DNA of 64,000 nucleotides from Pyrinomonadaceae bacterium (GTDB lineage Bacteria > Acidobacteriota > Blastocatellia > Pyrinomonadales > Pyrinomonadaceae): NCBI GenBank assembly GCA_021463165.1, contig JAJTWY010000009.1, forward strand, positions 62,001-126,000, written 5' to 3'. Of the stretch, positions 9,470 through 17,640 are shown one piece after another. Each line of letters opens with the position of its first letter. Within the stretch, counting starts at the first letter, position 1. The position numbers were made by a program, and so were the translations under genes. The notes beneath the pieces were generated by a model. The model worked only from the letters and a program-made list of their open reading frames with translations, did no database searches and was not told the origin of the DNA.

Positions 9470-9588
9470 TTCAAGATGCCTCCGTTCTTAAATCCTATCA
9501 CGATTCATCCCCGAAGGTATTTAGAAGCTTCGTCGCTCGCTCATTGCCGATCCCCATTTGTCGAAACCGCGATACATGGCTCCGTTGA

Positions 9589-11895
9589 TCAGAACGAATA
9601 GGATATCCCAAGCCTTGCATTTGCCTTGGCGGATCTGAAGCCGTTCTCGTAATACTCTTGGTCAAAGATATTCTCGACCGTTCCGAACACCCGGATGTTC
9701 ATGCCTTCACGCCTGAGGGCGAAGGTGTAGCCGGCGGTCAGATCACCCCGGCGATTGCCTTCAAAGCGATAGACATACGTATTGAACGTCGAATTGCTGA
9801 AGATCGGGGCGAGATAGGACGAGGTCGCGAGAAAGTCGAAATTCACCCAAAACCGCTCTATCCGATGGGTCGCAACCAGCGTCAACTGATGAACCGGTAT
9901 GCCGATCGTCCGGGTTATCCCGCTGCCCGAAACCTGCGGCGTCAACTGGTCGCTGTTTGTGAACGTATAGCTCCCGAACAAGGTCGTTCGGGCTGACACG
10001 TTGGCTTTTGCCGAAAATTCGCCGCCCCGGGAGATCCCGCCTTTCTGATTCTCGTAACCGCCGAACGGACGCGACGTCGAACCGATATTCGGAACGACAT
10101 TCCCGTAGCCGATGATATCCCGCAGGCGGGTGTAAAAATAGGTCGCCGATAGCTTCACCCTACCGCTTGCGGCTGCTCGCTCGATGCCGGCATCGAATGC
10201 GAGCGACTTTTCGGGTTCCAGAAATGGATCCCCGATCGCAGTGAAGCTCGGCGTTCCAAAACTTGAATAGAACGACCCGAACCTTTCATACAGCGAAGGC
10301 ACCCGGTAGCCATTTCCCAAATGTATCCGTACCTTCGTATCCGATGCCCGATGGAAATATGATGCTGCCGCATCAAAGGTAAGAGCGGCCGGCGGATCAC
10401 TCAAGGTCAGATCCGAGTACGGCGCGTTCGTGAGGCTAAATCCCGGCCTTTCGAGCGAGTACTTCTGGTAGCGGATACCCCCGGCGAATTGGATCCGGTC
10501 ATCGAGAGCCCGGATGCGCTGCTGAACGAAAACGGCTTGGCCGGTTTGTCCGCCCCTGACAAAATAGGTATCGGCCCCGGACGGCGTATATCCGTCATTT
10601 CGATAGCTCTCCCGCTCAAACTCATAGCCGAATTTCGCTTGACCGATCTCGTTCTGGATCCACTTCATCTCGAGATTCGCAGTATTGATGCTGCCGTCGA
10701 AGGTACTCGTCGAAGCACTTTGAAATCCCGCCCCGAGGGAGCCGTTCTCGTTCCGTCTTTCGGTTTTGAGATACTGATAAAAACCGCTGAGCACGACTCG
10801 GGTGCTAAAGGCATGGTTGACGACAAGCTGAGTCGATAGAGCCTTTGAGGCTTGGAAGCTGTCGGGATCGTTGACGTCTGGCACAAATGTAATATACGGC
10901 TGAGCGGATATGATCGTACTATTCAATGCCGGCAGTGCCCCGAACGTATCCGGCGAGATATTCAGACGGACATTCGCATCAGATACAAATATGCGGCCCG
11001 ACATATCTGTTCGGTCTGAAGGCCTACCATCGACGCGGGCATGGAAGTTCGTATTTTCGGCACGATCGTCGCCATCGACCCCGCGAGTATAGACCGTTCG
11101 CCCAATTCCAGCATTGACGCCGAACCGGCCTGAGGGCACGCCATGCGACAGATTTCCACGAACCCGTCCAAGGCCAAGACCACCGAATGCTCCGCTCATC
11201 TGCCCATGGGTTCCGCTTCGGGCCGACGGTGTCTGAAAATCGATCACCCCGCCGATCGCGTTGGTACCGTAAAGCGAGGAACCGGAACCTCGCAGGATCT
11301 CTATCTTGCGAACGCTGGTCAACGTGAGGTCGGCGAGGAATGGCGACGCGTCGCCGGTTATCGCCGTCGGATCGCGAAACCTGATGCCGTCGATCAGAAG
11401 GGCCGTGTCCTGGTTGCGTAAACCACGGGTTTTGATCGCCGCGACCTTTCCGAAGCCGCCCGATTGCTGGACGCGAAAACCCGGGATCGACCGCAGTGTC
11501 TCAACCAGCGAGAAATCGGCCCGGTCGCGCATCTCCTGACCCTCTATCGTATCGACCGTCTTTGAGACCTGTTGGATCGTCTCGGCGTCACGAGACGAGA
11601 TCACGACGACTTCGCCAAGCTCGGCCATAGAGACCTTGCCGTCTCGGACAATAACGCTGGCCTGCTTGGTGCCGTATACGAGCAGGTATTGCCCGTCGGG
11701 AATATCCGAAAAAAGGTACCGCCCGGAAGCATCGGTCGTCGTGTCAAATACCTCGGTCGGTGACACGAGGCGTATCTTGGCGTTGCTGACAACTTGGCCA
11801 TTGTCAAAAAGTATTGCGGAAACAGTTGAGCGAGTCTGACCAAAAATGGTCATGGAGGCCGCCAGAAAGAGCGCGGTAAAAAAGATGGTCTTCAT
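9589..11895 (-). CDS. btuB: TonB-dependent outer-membrane receptor, probable vitamin B12 (corrinoid) transporter
   Basis: The 768-residue protein begins with a signal peptide (MKTIFFTALFLAASMTIFGQ). A short carboxypeptidase-like beta domain follows at about residues 25-90. The plug domain spans about 105-225 and contains LRSIPGFRVQQSGG, LLIDGIRFRD and ILRGSGSSLYGTNAIGGVIDF. A 22-strand-type barrel ends in a terminal aromatic (RLGISYSF). TonB receptors of this size take up iron complexes, cobalamin or nickel. The cobalamin assignment rests on the cobalamin riboswitch in its own leader and on the adjacent btuDCF genes. It probably works with those proteins to carry B12 from the outer membrane to the cytoplasm. 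Confidence 0.85.
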   Translation of the reverse strand: MKTIFFTALFLAASMTIFGQTRSTVSAILFDNGQVVSNAKIRLVSPTEVFDTTTDASGRYLFSDIPDGQYLLVYGTKQASVIVRDGKVSMAELGEVVVISSRDAETIQQVSKTVDTIEGQEMRDRADFSLVETLRSIPGFRVQQSGGFGKVAAIKTRGLRNQDTALLIDGIRFRDPTAITGDASPFLADLTLTSVRKIEILRGSGSSLYGTNAIGGVIDFQTPSARSGTHGQMSGAFGGLGLGRVRGNLSHGVPSGRFGVNAGIGRTVYTRGVDGDDRAENTNFHARVDGRPSDRTDMSGRIFVSDANVRLNISPDTFGALPALNSTIISAQPYITFVPDVNDPDSFQASKALSTQLVVNHAFSTRVVLSGFYQYLKTERRNENGSLGAGFQSASTSTFDGSINTANLEMKWIQNEIGQAKFGYEFERESYRNDGYTPSGADTYFVRGGQTGQAVFVQQRIRALDDRIQFAGGIRYQKYSLERPGFSLTNAPYSDLTLSDPPAALTFDAAASYFHRASDTKVRIHLGNGYRVPSLYERFGSFYSSFGTPSFTAIGDPFLEPEKSLAFDAGIERAAASGRVKLSATYFYTRLRDIIGYGNVVPNIGSTSRPFGGYENQKGGISRGGEFSAKANVSARTTLFGSYTFTNSDQLTPQVSGSGITRTIGIPVHQLTLVATHRIERFWVNFDFLATSSYLAPIFSNSTFNTYVYRFEGNRRGDLTAGYTFALRREGMNIRVFGTVENIFDQEYYENGFRSAKANARLGISYSF

Positions 11896-11910
11896 TTAAT
11901 TCTCCCTTTC

Positions 11911-12036
11911 CTGCCCACACGCAGGATGGTTCTAAACCGAACGACGAAACAAAGTTCCCGGCTCATTTCACGGTTGCGTGGGCAGCGTTGGATTCAAACC
12001 AAACTTCCTTTGCACCATCGTCCATTGCCAATCGCG
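11911..12036 (-). promoter_or_regulatory. Cobalamin riboswitch upstream of the btuB-like receptor gene
   Basis: The minus-strand leader contains the core of the B12 aptamer in order: GGTGCAAAGGAAG, TTGGTTTGAATCCAA, GCTGCCCACGCAACCGTGA and the B12-box-like GAGCCGGGAAC. The optional P7-P11 extension looks very short. Near the start codon, GCGTGTGGGCAG can pair with CTGCCCACGC of the aptamer core. A local CCTGC/GCAGG hairpin also forms just before the GGGAG ribosome site, giving two alternative folds. B12 binding is expected to reduce receptor synthesis. The exact outer limits are approximate. Confidence 0.85.
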
Positions 12037-12058
12037 ACCCGCCCGTCGGGCCGCATTC

Positions 12059-12829
12059 CTAAAAGATATTCGTCACGCGGACATTTCCGCTGACGGGGCT
12101 TCGGTCGATCACGACCTCGACACCAAATACCGCCTTCACAGCCCCGGCCGTCAGGACCTCAGCCGGCGGACCCAGAGCGTATATGCGGCCGTTATGAAGC
12201 ATAATGATGTGATCGGCAAATTCGGAGGCGAGATTCAGGTCGTGGGTAACGACCAAAGCAGCCGCGCCCCGTTCACCACAGCGTCGGCGGATGAGGCGAA
12301 ACATGCCAACCTGGTGGATCATGTCCAGATTCGCTGTCGGCTCGTCGAAGAGAAATAGCTTTGCGTCCGTCGCGAGAGCTCGTGCGAGCACCGCTCTTTG
12401 TCGCTCGCCGCCCGACAGGCTGCTTGTAAGTCGTGTCCGCATGCCATCAAGATCTGAATCGGCGATCGCCCGTTGTGCCGCTTCCATATCGGCCGCCGTT
12501 TCCCAGCCCCACGCCGCTGCGTTCGCAAATCGTCCGGAGAGAACGAATTCCGTCACGGTTATTGGGAAACGCACCTCCGTTTCCTGCGCGACCACTGCGA
12601 TATTCTTTGCGATCTCCCGCCGTGGCAGCGAACGGATGTCGGCACCTTCGAAAAGGATCGCCCCGGCCGAGAGCGGCAGCGAGCCGTTTATCGACCTGGC
12701 AAGCGTGGTCTTGCCTGCTCCGTTCGCTCCGACGACAGCCACCGTCTGCCCCGCGTTCAGCGTAAAGGAGACATCGTCGAGGACCATTCGCCCACTGCGT
12801 TCCACACAGATATTTCGCACGTCCAGCAT
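12059..12829 (-). CDS. btuD: ABC transporter ATP-binding protein, vitamin B12/Fe-siderophore type
   Basis: This 256-residue ATPase of the FecE/BtuD/HmuV class powers import through the BtuC-like permease. It has Walker A GANGAGKTT, the Q-loop in VVAQETEV, signature SSLSGGERQRA, Walker B KLFLFDEPTANLD and the H-loop VTHDLN. It begins six bases after the permease gene and ends 22 bases before the receptor riboswitch region. The B12 assignment comes from the riboswitches flanking the locus; motifs alone fit siderophore import equally well. Confidence 0.9.
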   Translation of the reverse strand: MLDVRNICVERSGRMVLDDVSFTLNAGQTVAVVGANGAGKTTLARSINGSLPLSAGAILFEGADIRSLPRREIAKNIAVVAQETEVRFPITVTEFVLSGRFANAAAWGWETAADMEAAQRAIADSDLDGMRTRLTSSLSGGERQRAVLARALATDAKLFLFDEPTANLDMIHQVGMFRLIRRRCGERGAAALVVTHDLNLASEFADHIIMLHNGRIYALGPPAEVLTAGAVKAVFGVEVVIDRSPVSGNVRVTNIF

Positions 12830-12835
12830 CTGGCC

Positions 12836-13786
12836 CTAACTTCTCCGCAGAAGGTAAATGAATAATGGGGCTCCGACGATTGCCGTAACCGCTCCGACCG
12901 GGAGTTCTCGTGGGGCGATCAGCGTCCTCGCAAAAGTATCGGCTACGACGACGAAGATCGCACCGGTGAGCACCGAGCACGGCAGCACTATCCGATTGTC
13001 GCCGCCGATGGTCATCCGGACGAGGTGTGGAATTATCAGCCCGACATATCCAACCGAACCACTTGCCGCGACCGAGGCCCCGACAACGAGGCTCGCCCCG
13101 CCGAAAACCAGCAATCGGACACGATCCGTCTCGACGCCAAAATCGAAGGCGTCCCGCTCGCCAACCATCATCAGATTCAAGGCTCGAGCCTGAGAGATTA
13201 GAGCGATCCCGCCGAGCAGTAAAGCACCGAAACTGATGAAGATGCCCGTAGTAGTTGCTTGCGAAAGATCGCCAAGCAGCCAAAAGGTGAAGCTCCGGAG
13301 TTTCGCCGCGTCCAGCAGCGTCGTCAACATCACGATCACCGACGATAGAAAGGTCGTGACGATCACACCCGACAGGACAAGACGTTCGACATTCATCCCC
13401 GCACGGCTTTTCGCCATCTGATAAACGGCTACGGTTGCCAGCGCCGCTCCCGCAAATGCCATGGCAGGCCGCGACCACTCGCTACCTTCGAAAAGAACAA
13501 ATGCCAGCATCGTTCCCAGCGCCGCCCCGTTCGAAACGCCAAGTAGGTAAGGCTCGGCGAGCGGATTTCGAAGAAGGGCCTGCAGCCCCGCACCGGCCAA
13601 TGCCAGGCTCGCCCCTACACAAGCACCCAGAAAGACGCGTGGCCCCCGGATCTCCGTCAGTATCGTCCGGTCGAGTTCGGTCATAGAAATGACGGAGATC
13701 CGCTCCGCGCCAAGACTCAGCGCAGCGATGATCGCCGCTGCGAGAAGGCCGAGTAGGATGGCGACGATGATCAGCTGCCGTTTCAA
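12836..13786 (-). CDS. btuC: ABC transporter permease, BtuC/FecCD family
   Basis: This 316-residue inner-membrane permease has the expected run of hydrophobic helices. Conserved FecCD segments are RGPRVFLGACVGASLALAGAG, NPLAEPYLLGVSNGAALG, VLSGVIVTTF and VGYVGLIIPHLVRM (the coupling region to the ATPase). The last ends in PVGAVTAIVGAPLFIYLL. It overlaps the substrate-binding protein gene by four bases, so translation is probably coupled. It works as a dimer with BtuD and receives substrate from the BtuF-like lipoprotein. Confidence 0.92.
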   Translation of the reverse strand: MKRQLIIVAILLGLLAAAIIAALSLGAERISVISMTELDRTILTEIRGPRVFLGACVGASLALAGAGLQALLRNPLAEPYLLGVSNGAALGTMLAFVLFEGSEWSRPAMAFAGAALATVAVYQMAKSRAGMNVERLVLSGVIVTTFLSSVIVMLTTLLDAAKLRSFTFWLLGDLSQATTTGIFISFGALLLGGIALISQARALNLMMVGERDAFDFGVETDRVRLLVFGGASLVVGASVAASGSVGYVGLIIPHLVRMTIGGDNRIVLPCSVLTGAIFVVVADTFARTLIAPRELPVGAVTAIVGAPLFIYLLRRS

Positions 13787-14694
13787 TCTTTTAGTTTCCC
13801 TGCGGCACGAAAGTCGTTGACCGCGGTTTCGATCTGTTCCAGTGCGTCGATCAACCTCGGCCCCGGCCGCGAAATGATGTCCGCATTAATGTGGACGATA
13901 CAGTCATTCCGCACCGCCGGTGAGTTGCGAAAAACATCATTCGGCTCCCGGTTATCCGGGCTTTCCGACAGAATGATGATCGACGGGTCCAGCTTTGCAG
14001 CGGTTTCTTTGCTCAGTTTTGGATAAGCACTCTCTACGTCCGCCGTAAGCGATCGGGCACCTACGGTCTCGATCGCCTCCGTCAGAAACGACTGTTTTCC
14101 GATGGTAAAGAGCGGCTCATCCGAGATCTGCACGAATGCCGGCGCAGATCGCTCCGGACGACGGTTCTCAACCACTTTTAGACGTCTCCGAAGATCGGCC
14201 ACAACGTCTCCGGCCTTGGTCTCGGTCCCAAACAAACGCCCCAACTGCGTGAGACCTCGAAAAAGCCCCTCGATCGAATCGGGATCCGTCACATAGACCG
14301 AGATGCCATTACTCGCCAGGGTAGAGGAAAAGGTCTCGATCTGTGAGGCCGTTGAGACGAGAACGACATCCGGCTTGAGGGCGACGATCGTCTCCAAATT
14401 GGGCGTCATCGTGTCGCCGATCTTCGGGATGGCCCGGGCCGCGTCAGGGAAATTGCAAAATGTCGTCACGCCGACGAGACGGTCGCCCGCACCTACGGCA
14501 AAAACATTCTCCGTAAGGTTCGGCGCAAGCGAGACCACGCGTTCTATCCGCTCCGGTACTGTAACGCTTCTTCCGAGGTCGTCGATGATCTCTCTTTTGG
14601 CGATCAGGGGCTTGTCCTGCAAGATCGGCCGGTTTGAGCAGGCATAGCCAAGCAGTGTGACGAGGAGGAGAAATAAGCCCTGGGTCTTTTTCAT
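13783..14694 (-). CDS. btuF: Periplasmic cobalamin-type substrate-binding lipoprotein
   Basis: The 303-residue binding protein has an N-terminal lipoprotein signal (LVTLLGYAC lipobox, Cys near residue 19), so it is likely anchored to the outer face of the inner membrane. The fold is the helical-backbone class III type: DDLGRSVTVPERIERVVSLAPN, VGVTTFCNFP, LKPDVVLVS and the C-terminal PGPRLIDALEQI. It overlaps btuC by four bases. Its ribosome site, AGGG, is partly buried in a leader hairpin below a cobalamin riboswitch, which supports B12 as the ligand. Confidence 0.9.
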   Translation of the reverse strand: MKKTQGLFLLLVTLLGYACSNRPILQDKPLIAKREIIDDLGRSVTVPERIERVVSLAPNLTENVFAVGAGDRLVGVTTFCNFPDAARAIPKIGDTMTPNLETIVALKPDVVLVSTASQIETFSSTLASNGISVYVTDPDSIEGLFRGLTQLGRLFGTETKAGDVVADLRRRLKVVENRRPERSAPAFVQISDEPLFTIGKQSFLTEAIETVGARSLTADVESAYPKLSKETAAKLDPSIIILSESPDNREPNDVFRNSPAVRNDCIVHINADIISRPGPRLIDALEQIETAVNDFRAAGKLKD

Positions 14695-14696
14695 AA

Positions 14697-14925
14697 GAAT
14701 GCCCTATTATCGGATCGAGGGGCATCGACCAGAAAACAGGGCATCCGTTTTAATGGAAAGCTCGGGTTCTGCCAGCGATGTTCATTCCGCGAAACATCCG
14801 AATTGGCGAATCTGCTCAATAGCAGGAAACCTGACTTAGCATTCAACAAATGCCTTACAGTGACGCGATCGTGCGGGATTCTCACCCGGCTTTCCCTGCA
14901 TTAGGACGGCCGAGGCCGTCCTTCG
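14697..14925 (-). promoter_or_regulatory. Cobalamin riboswitch upstream of btuFCD with ribosome-site-sequestering stem
   Basis: Reading the minus strand, the aptamer shows a P2-like perfect hairpin (AGGACGGC/GCCGTCCT, 14903-14922), then GCAGGGAAAG and GCCGGGTGAGAATCCCG. The core continues with CGCGTCACTGTAAGGC, a P7-like GCATT/AATGC hairpin and the B12 box AAGTCAGGTTTCCTGC (14822-14837). Downstream, GGATGCCCT (14738-14746) can pair with AGGGCATTC (14697-14705). The latter holds the AGGG ribosome site seven bases before the btuF start, which suggests control at translation. Similarity to the known cobalamin class is strong; the switching stem is inference. Confidence 0.93.
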
Positions 14926-14987
14926 AACAATATCAAAAACTACAAGTTTGATTCTGGATGGATTTGGCCCGCGAGTCAAATCTGAGA

Positions 14988-16124
14988 TCATCGGCCGTTA
15001 TCAAAGCAATTTGCGGGAACGTTTTCGAGCGTGTTTTTCATCAGCATATCTACGACGGCGTTCAGATCGCCCTTCGTTTCCTCAAACACGCGCAGCTGTT
15101 CGTCGGCGGATGTACCACGCTCGAGAATCGTATGAATGTGCTCGACTTCTGACCGCGACCCCAAGGGATCGAGAACGTCATCAACAAAATCAAGCAGTTC
15201 ACGGATAAGATCCTTGACCGGGACCTCTTTCTGTTTACCGAGATCGAGAAGTTTTCCGTCGAGGCCGTACCTTATCGCCCGCCACTTATTCTCAAGGATC
15301 AAGCGGCGATGATAGATGCGGAATGTTAGATTCCCTTCGGTGAGGAGGTTCAGTTTGGCGACGATCGCCTGAAACAGGCCGGCGATCGCGATCGTGTCGT
15401 CTACGCGTGTTGGAATGTCGCAGATCCTGAACTCGAGCGTCGGGAATAGGTGGTGCGGACGCACATCCCACCAAACCTTCGAACCATTCTCGATGCAGTT
15501 CATCTTCACCAGCAGGTCCACGTAGCCCTGAAATTGCTGATAGGATTCGAATGTGTCGGGGATCTCAGTACGAGGAAACTTCTTAAAGACCTCAGACCGA
15601 TACGACTTCAGGCCTGTATTGAAGCCAAGCCAAAAGGGTGATGATGTCGTTAGCGCGAGAATGTGCGGCAGGAAATACCTCGCCGCGTTCATGATCTGGA
15701 TGCGACGCTCAGGATCGGGAATCCCGACATGGACATGCAGGCCGAAGATCAGCAGGCTTCGGGCGACCATCTGCAGCTCATCGACGAGCAGTTTATATCT
15801 GGCGCCATCGTAGATCTGCTGCTCCGACCACTTCGAAAACGGATGCGTCGAAGCGGCAACGATCGCCATATTCTTTTTCCGAGCCAGGCCGGAGATGATA
15901 CAACGCAGCCTTGTCAGATCCTCGCGGGCTTCCTGGATGTTTGCACAGACGCCTGTACCAACCTCGATCATCGACTGGATCATTTCGGGCTTGATCTGCT
16001 CGCCGAGCAGCATTTTGCCTTCTTCCAGGATCTCGGAAACATGTGATTTAAGTTCGCGGGTATCTGGATCCACGATCTGAAATTCTTCCTCTATGCCAAG
16101 TGTGAACTTATCGAACATATCCAT
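14988..16124 (-). CDS. ybdK: Carboxylate-amine ligase of the glutamate-cysteine ligase 2 (YbdK) family
   Basis: This 378-residue ATP-grasp-like ligase belongs to the GCS2 family. It has the opening FTLGIEEEFQIVDP, then QSMIEVGTGVCANI, GLHVHVGIPDPE and TLEFRICDIPTRVDD, all typical of YbdK proteins. The E. coli relative has weak glutamate-cysteine ligase activity, so a role in making gamma-glutamylcysteine or another amide is possible. The true substrate is unknown. Its start overlaps the stop of the PilZ gene (TAATG), so the two are translationally coupled. Confidence 0.9.
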   Translation of the reverse strand: MDMFDKFTLGIEEEFQIVDPDTRELKSHVSEILEEGKMLLGEQIKPEMIQSMIEVGTGVCANIQEAREDLTRLRCIISGLARKKNMAIVAASTHPFSKWSEQQIYDGARYKLLVDELQMVARSLLIFGLHVHVGIPDPERRIQIMNAARYFLPHILALTTSSPFWLGFNTGLKSYRSEVFKKFPRTEIPDTFESYQQFQGYVDLLVKMNCIENGSKVWWDVRPHHLFPTLEFRICDIPTRVDDTIAIAGLFQAIVAKLNLLTEGNLTFRIYHRRLILENKWRAIRYGLDGKLLDLGKQKEVPVKDLIRELLDFVDDVLDPLGSRSEVEHIHTILERGTSADEQLRVFEETKGDLNAVVDMLMKNTLENVPANCFDNGR

Positions 16125-16453
16125 TATGCTTCCAACTCGCCGGTCAAGAATGCTTCATCCTCCGGATCCAGGTCTCGAAAGCGGACCCCAACGCCGTGTC
16201 CCGGATCCGAATACACGACAGTCCCGCGAATGTTCATCGACCTGCCGCCGATACTCAAAGACATCGCGATCGGCACGCCGACGTCCAACGGTGCCGTTGT
16301 GGTCATGTAGAGCCCGCCCGAGCCGATATCGCGGGTGTTCGCGATCCCGGTTCCGTCACCGCCTTCGAATCTTACATCTACGATTAGTTTTTTTCTGTCG
16401 GAGCCGCGGCGTTCGGATGGCGAGCCGGCTTCCCTTGGATCTGGATCGGTCAT
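16124..16453 (-). CDS. PilZ-domain protein
   Basis: This 109-residue single-domain protein has a PilZ beta-barrel: RRGSDRKKL corresponds to the RxxxR-containing N-terminal part, NTRDIGSGGLYM to the D/NxSxxG motif, and GVGVRFRDL closes the barrel. PilZ domains usually bind cyclic di-GMP. The N-terminal Arg/Lys cluster and the GSGG loop suggest binding is possible but are not exact consensus. It overlaps the downstream ligase gene by one base (TAATG). Confidence 0.85.
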   Translation of the reverse strand: MTDPDPREAGSPSERRGSDRKKLIVDVRFEGGDGTGIANTRDIGSGGLYMTTTAPLDVGVPIAMSLSIGGRSMNIRGTVVYSDPGHGVGVRFRDLDPEDEAFLTGELEA

Positions 16454-16497
16454 AGGAAATCAATTTGTGCGGCTGAGCCGCGAATATGAATGTTATT

Positions 16498-17412
16498 CTA
16501 CTCTATCTTGGCAGGAAATCCCTGCGATGCGTTTCCGCTCAGTTCCTTCGCGATCTTCAGGAACGCCTTTGCGGCGTGCGACAGCTCAGAGTTCCGGCGG
16601 TAAATGATATTCAGTTTCCGTTCGAGCTTCATCTCTCTGACACTCACTTCCTTTAGCAGCCCGGCATTGATCTCGGCCCGAGCCGTGATCTTGGGAACGA
16701 GTGCGGCCCCCACGCCGCGGGCGACAAGACGTTTAATAGCCTCCAATGACGGAAGCTCGACCGCGATATTCAACCTCGTCTTGTGCTTTTCGAATGATTC
16801 GATCACTTTCTGGCGATAAGGCGAAGGCGCGTTATGAGCCACGAATATCTCACCGCCGAGATCCTTGATCGACACTTCGGCCTTCTCCGCCAGGTGATGT
16901 TTCGGCGAAACGACCAGGACGAGCTCATCGCTCATCACGCTAACCGAGCGAAGCGAATCGTCGTGCGGCGTAAACGAAATGACACCGAGTTCAACCTCAC
17001 GGCCGGTTATCTGTTTCGGGATACGGCTCGCGACCCCTCTCTGAACCTCGATCTTTATCTGCGGATGGACCTTGCGAAATTCTTCGATCACCGGCAGCAG
17101 GTAAAAAACGGTGTGCTCATTGGCGCTTATCGTTACCTTGCCATGCTGCAGGTTGCGCATCTCAGTGATCGCCTGATGGGCATGCTGCCGAAGATTGAGC
17201 ATCTGTTTGGCGTGGGTCAGAAGCACTTCTCCTGCAAAGGTCAACGTGCCGTCCTTTGATGAGCGGTCAAAGAGCTTTTCACCGATCTCGGCCTCGAGCC
17301 GGCGTATTGCCTGGCTGATAGCAGGCTGCGTTCGGTTCAGCACCTCCGCCGCGCGCGAAAAACTTCGCTCGCGAGCGACGGTGACCAGAACTTCCAATTG
17401 ATTAATGTCCAT
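16498..17412 (-). CDS. LysR-family transcriptional regulator, probable regulator of leuABC
   Basis: This 304-residue LysR-type regulator has an N-terminal winged helix (LEVLVTVARERSFSRAAEVL, TQPAISQAIRRLE) and a periplasmic-binding-like effector domain from about residue 90. It is transcribed divergently from leuA. Its promoter overlaps a symmetric AT-rich inverted repeat centred about 63 bases upstream of the predicted leuA transcription start. That is the normal geometry for a LysR activator that also represses itself. The effector is likely a leucine-pathway intermediate or an amino acid; this is inference. Confidence 0.9.
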   Translation of the reverse strand: MDINQLEVLVTVARERSFSRAAEVLNRTQPAISQAIRRLEAEIGEKLFDRSSKDGTLTFAGEVLLTHAKQMLNLRQHAHQAITEMRNLQHGKVTISANEHTVFYLLPVIEEFRKVHPQIKIEVQRGVASRIPKQITGREVELGVISFTPHDDSLRSVSVMSDELVLVVSPKHHLAEKAEVSIKDLGGEIFVAHNAPSPYRQKVIESFEKHKTRLNIAVELPSLEAIKRLVARGVGAALVPKITARAEINAGLLKEVSVREMKLERKLNIIYRRNSELSHAAKAFLKIAKELSGNASQGFPAKIE

Positions 17413-17516
17413 TTGCGAACAAGACGAGAAGATGCTTGAAGTTTACCCCTGATTTCCAGATCATCCAACTTTTCGGCCACCGGTTCAAATACCCGAATCG
17501 ACCGGCGACTGGGATT

Positions 17517-17546
17517 ATTATAAATGCATAATGAATTATTATGCAA
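17517..17546 (-). promoter_or_regulatory. lysR promoter overlapping a LysR-type inverted-repeat operator
   Basis: On the minus strand, TTGCAT (17541-17546) and TATAAT (17517-17522) form a -35/-10 pair with an 18-base spacer. The spacer holds an inverted repeat with arms TGCATAAT (17525-17532) and ATTATGCA (17538-17545) around GAATT, which includes a T-N11-A core. A regulator bound here would block its own gene and sit near -63 for leuA. Confidence 0.65.
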
Positions 17547-17563
17547 TTATCAAGAACATAATA

Positions 17564-17591
17564 TTGACTTATTCAAAGTGTGTTGTATAAC
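17564..17591 (+). promoter_or_regulatory. leuA promoter
   Basis: TTGACT (17564-17569) and TATAAC (17586-17591) are separated by 16 bases, a good sigma-70-type promoter. It points to leuA with a start near 17598 and a 5' leader of about 40 bases that ends in a GGAGG ribosome site. Confidence 0.7.
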
Positions 17592-17640
17592 ATCTTCGAA
17601 TAGTGGCGTGAATGCTCATCACGCACGGAGGAAAACGACT

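Noticed and set aside
12447..13478. 343-codon frame across btuD and btuC in another phase
   Set aside because: Runs across two well supported genes; low-complexity Arg/Gly composition typical of a shadow frame.
14903..14922. Perfect GGACGGC/GCCGTCC hairpin as a stand-alone terminator
   Set aside because: No T-run on either strand; its place just before the B12 core fits a riboswitch P2 stem.
17524..17640. Longer leuA frame starting at 17524
   Set aside because: It would translate the lysR/leuA operator and the leuA promoter; ATG 17641 has a GGAGG site and matches the family start.
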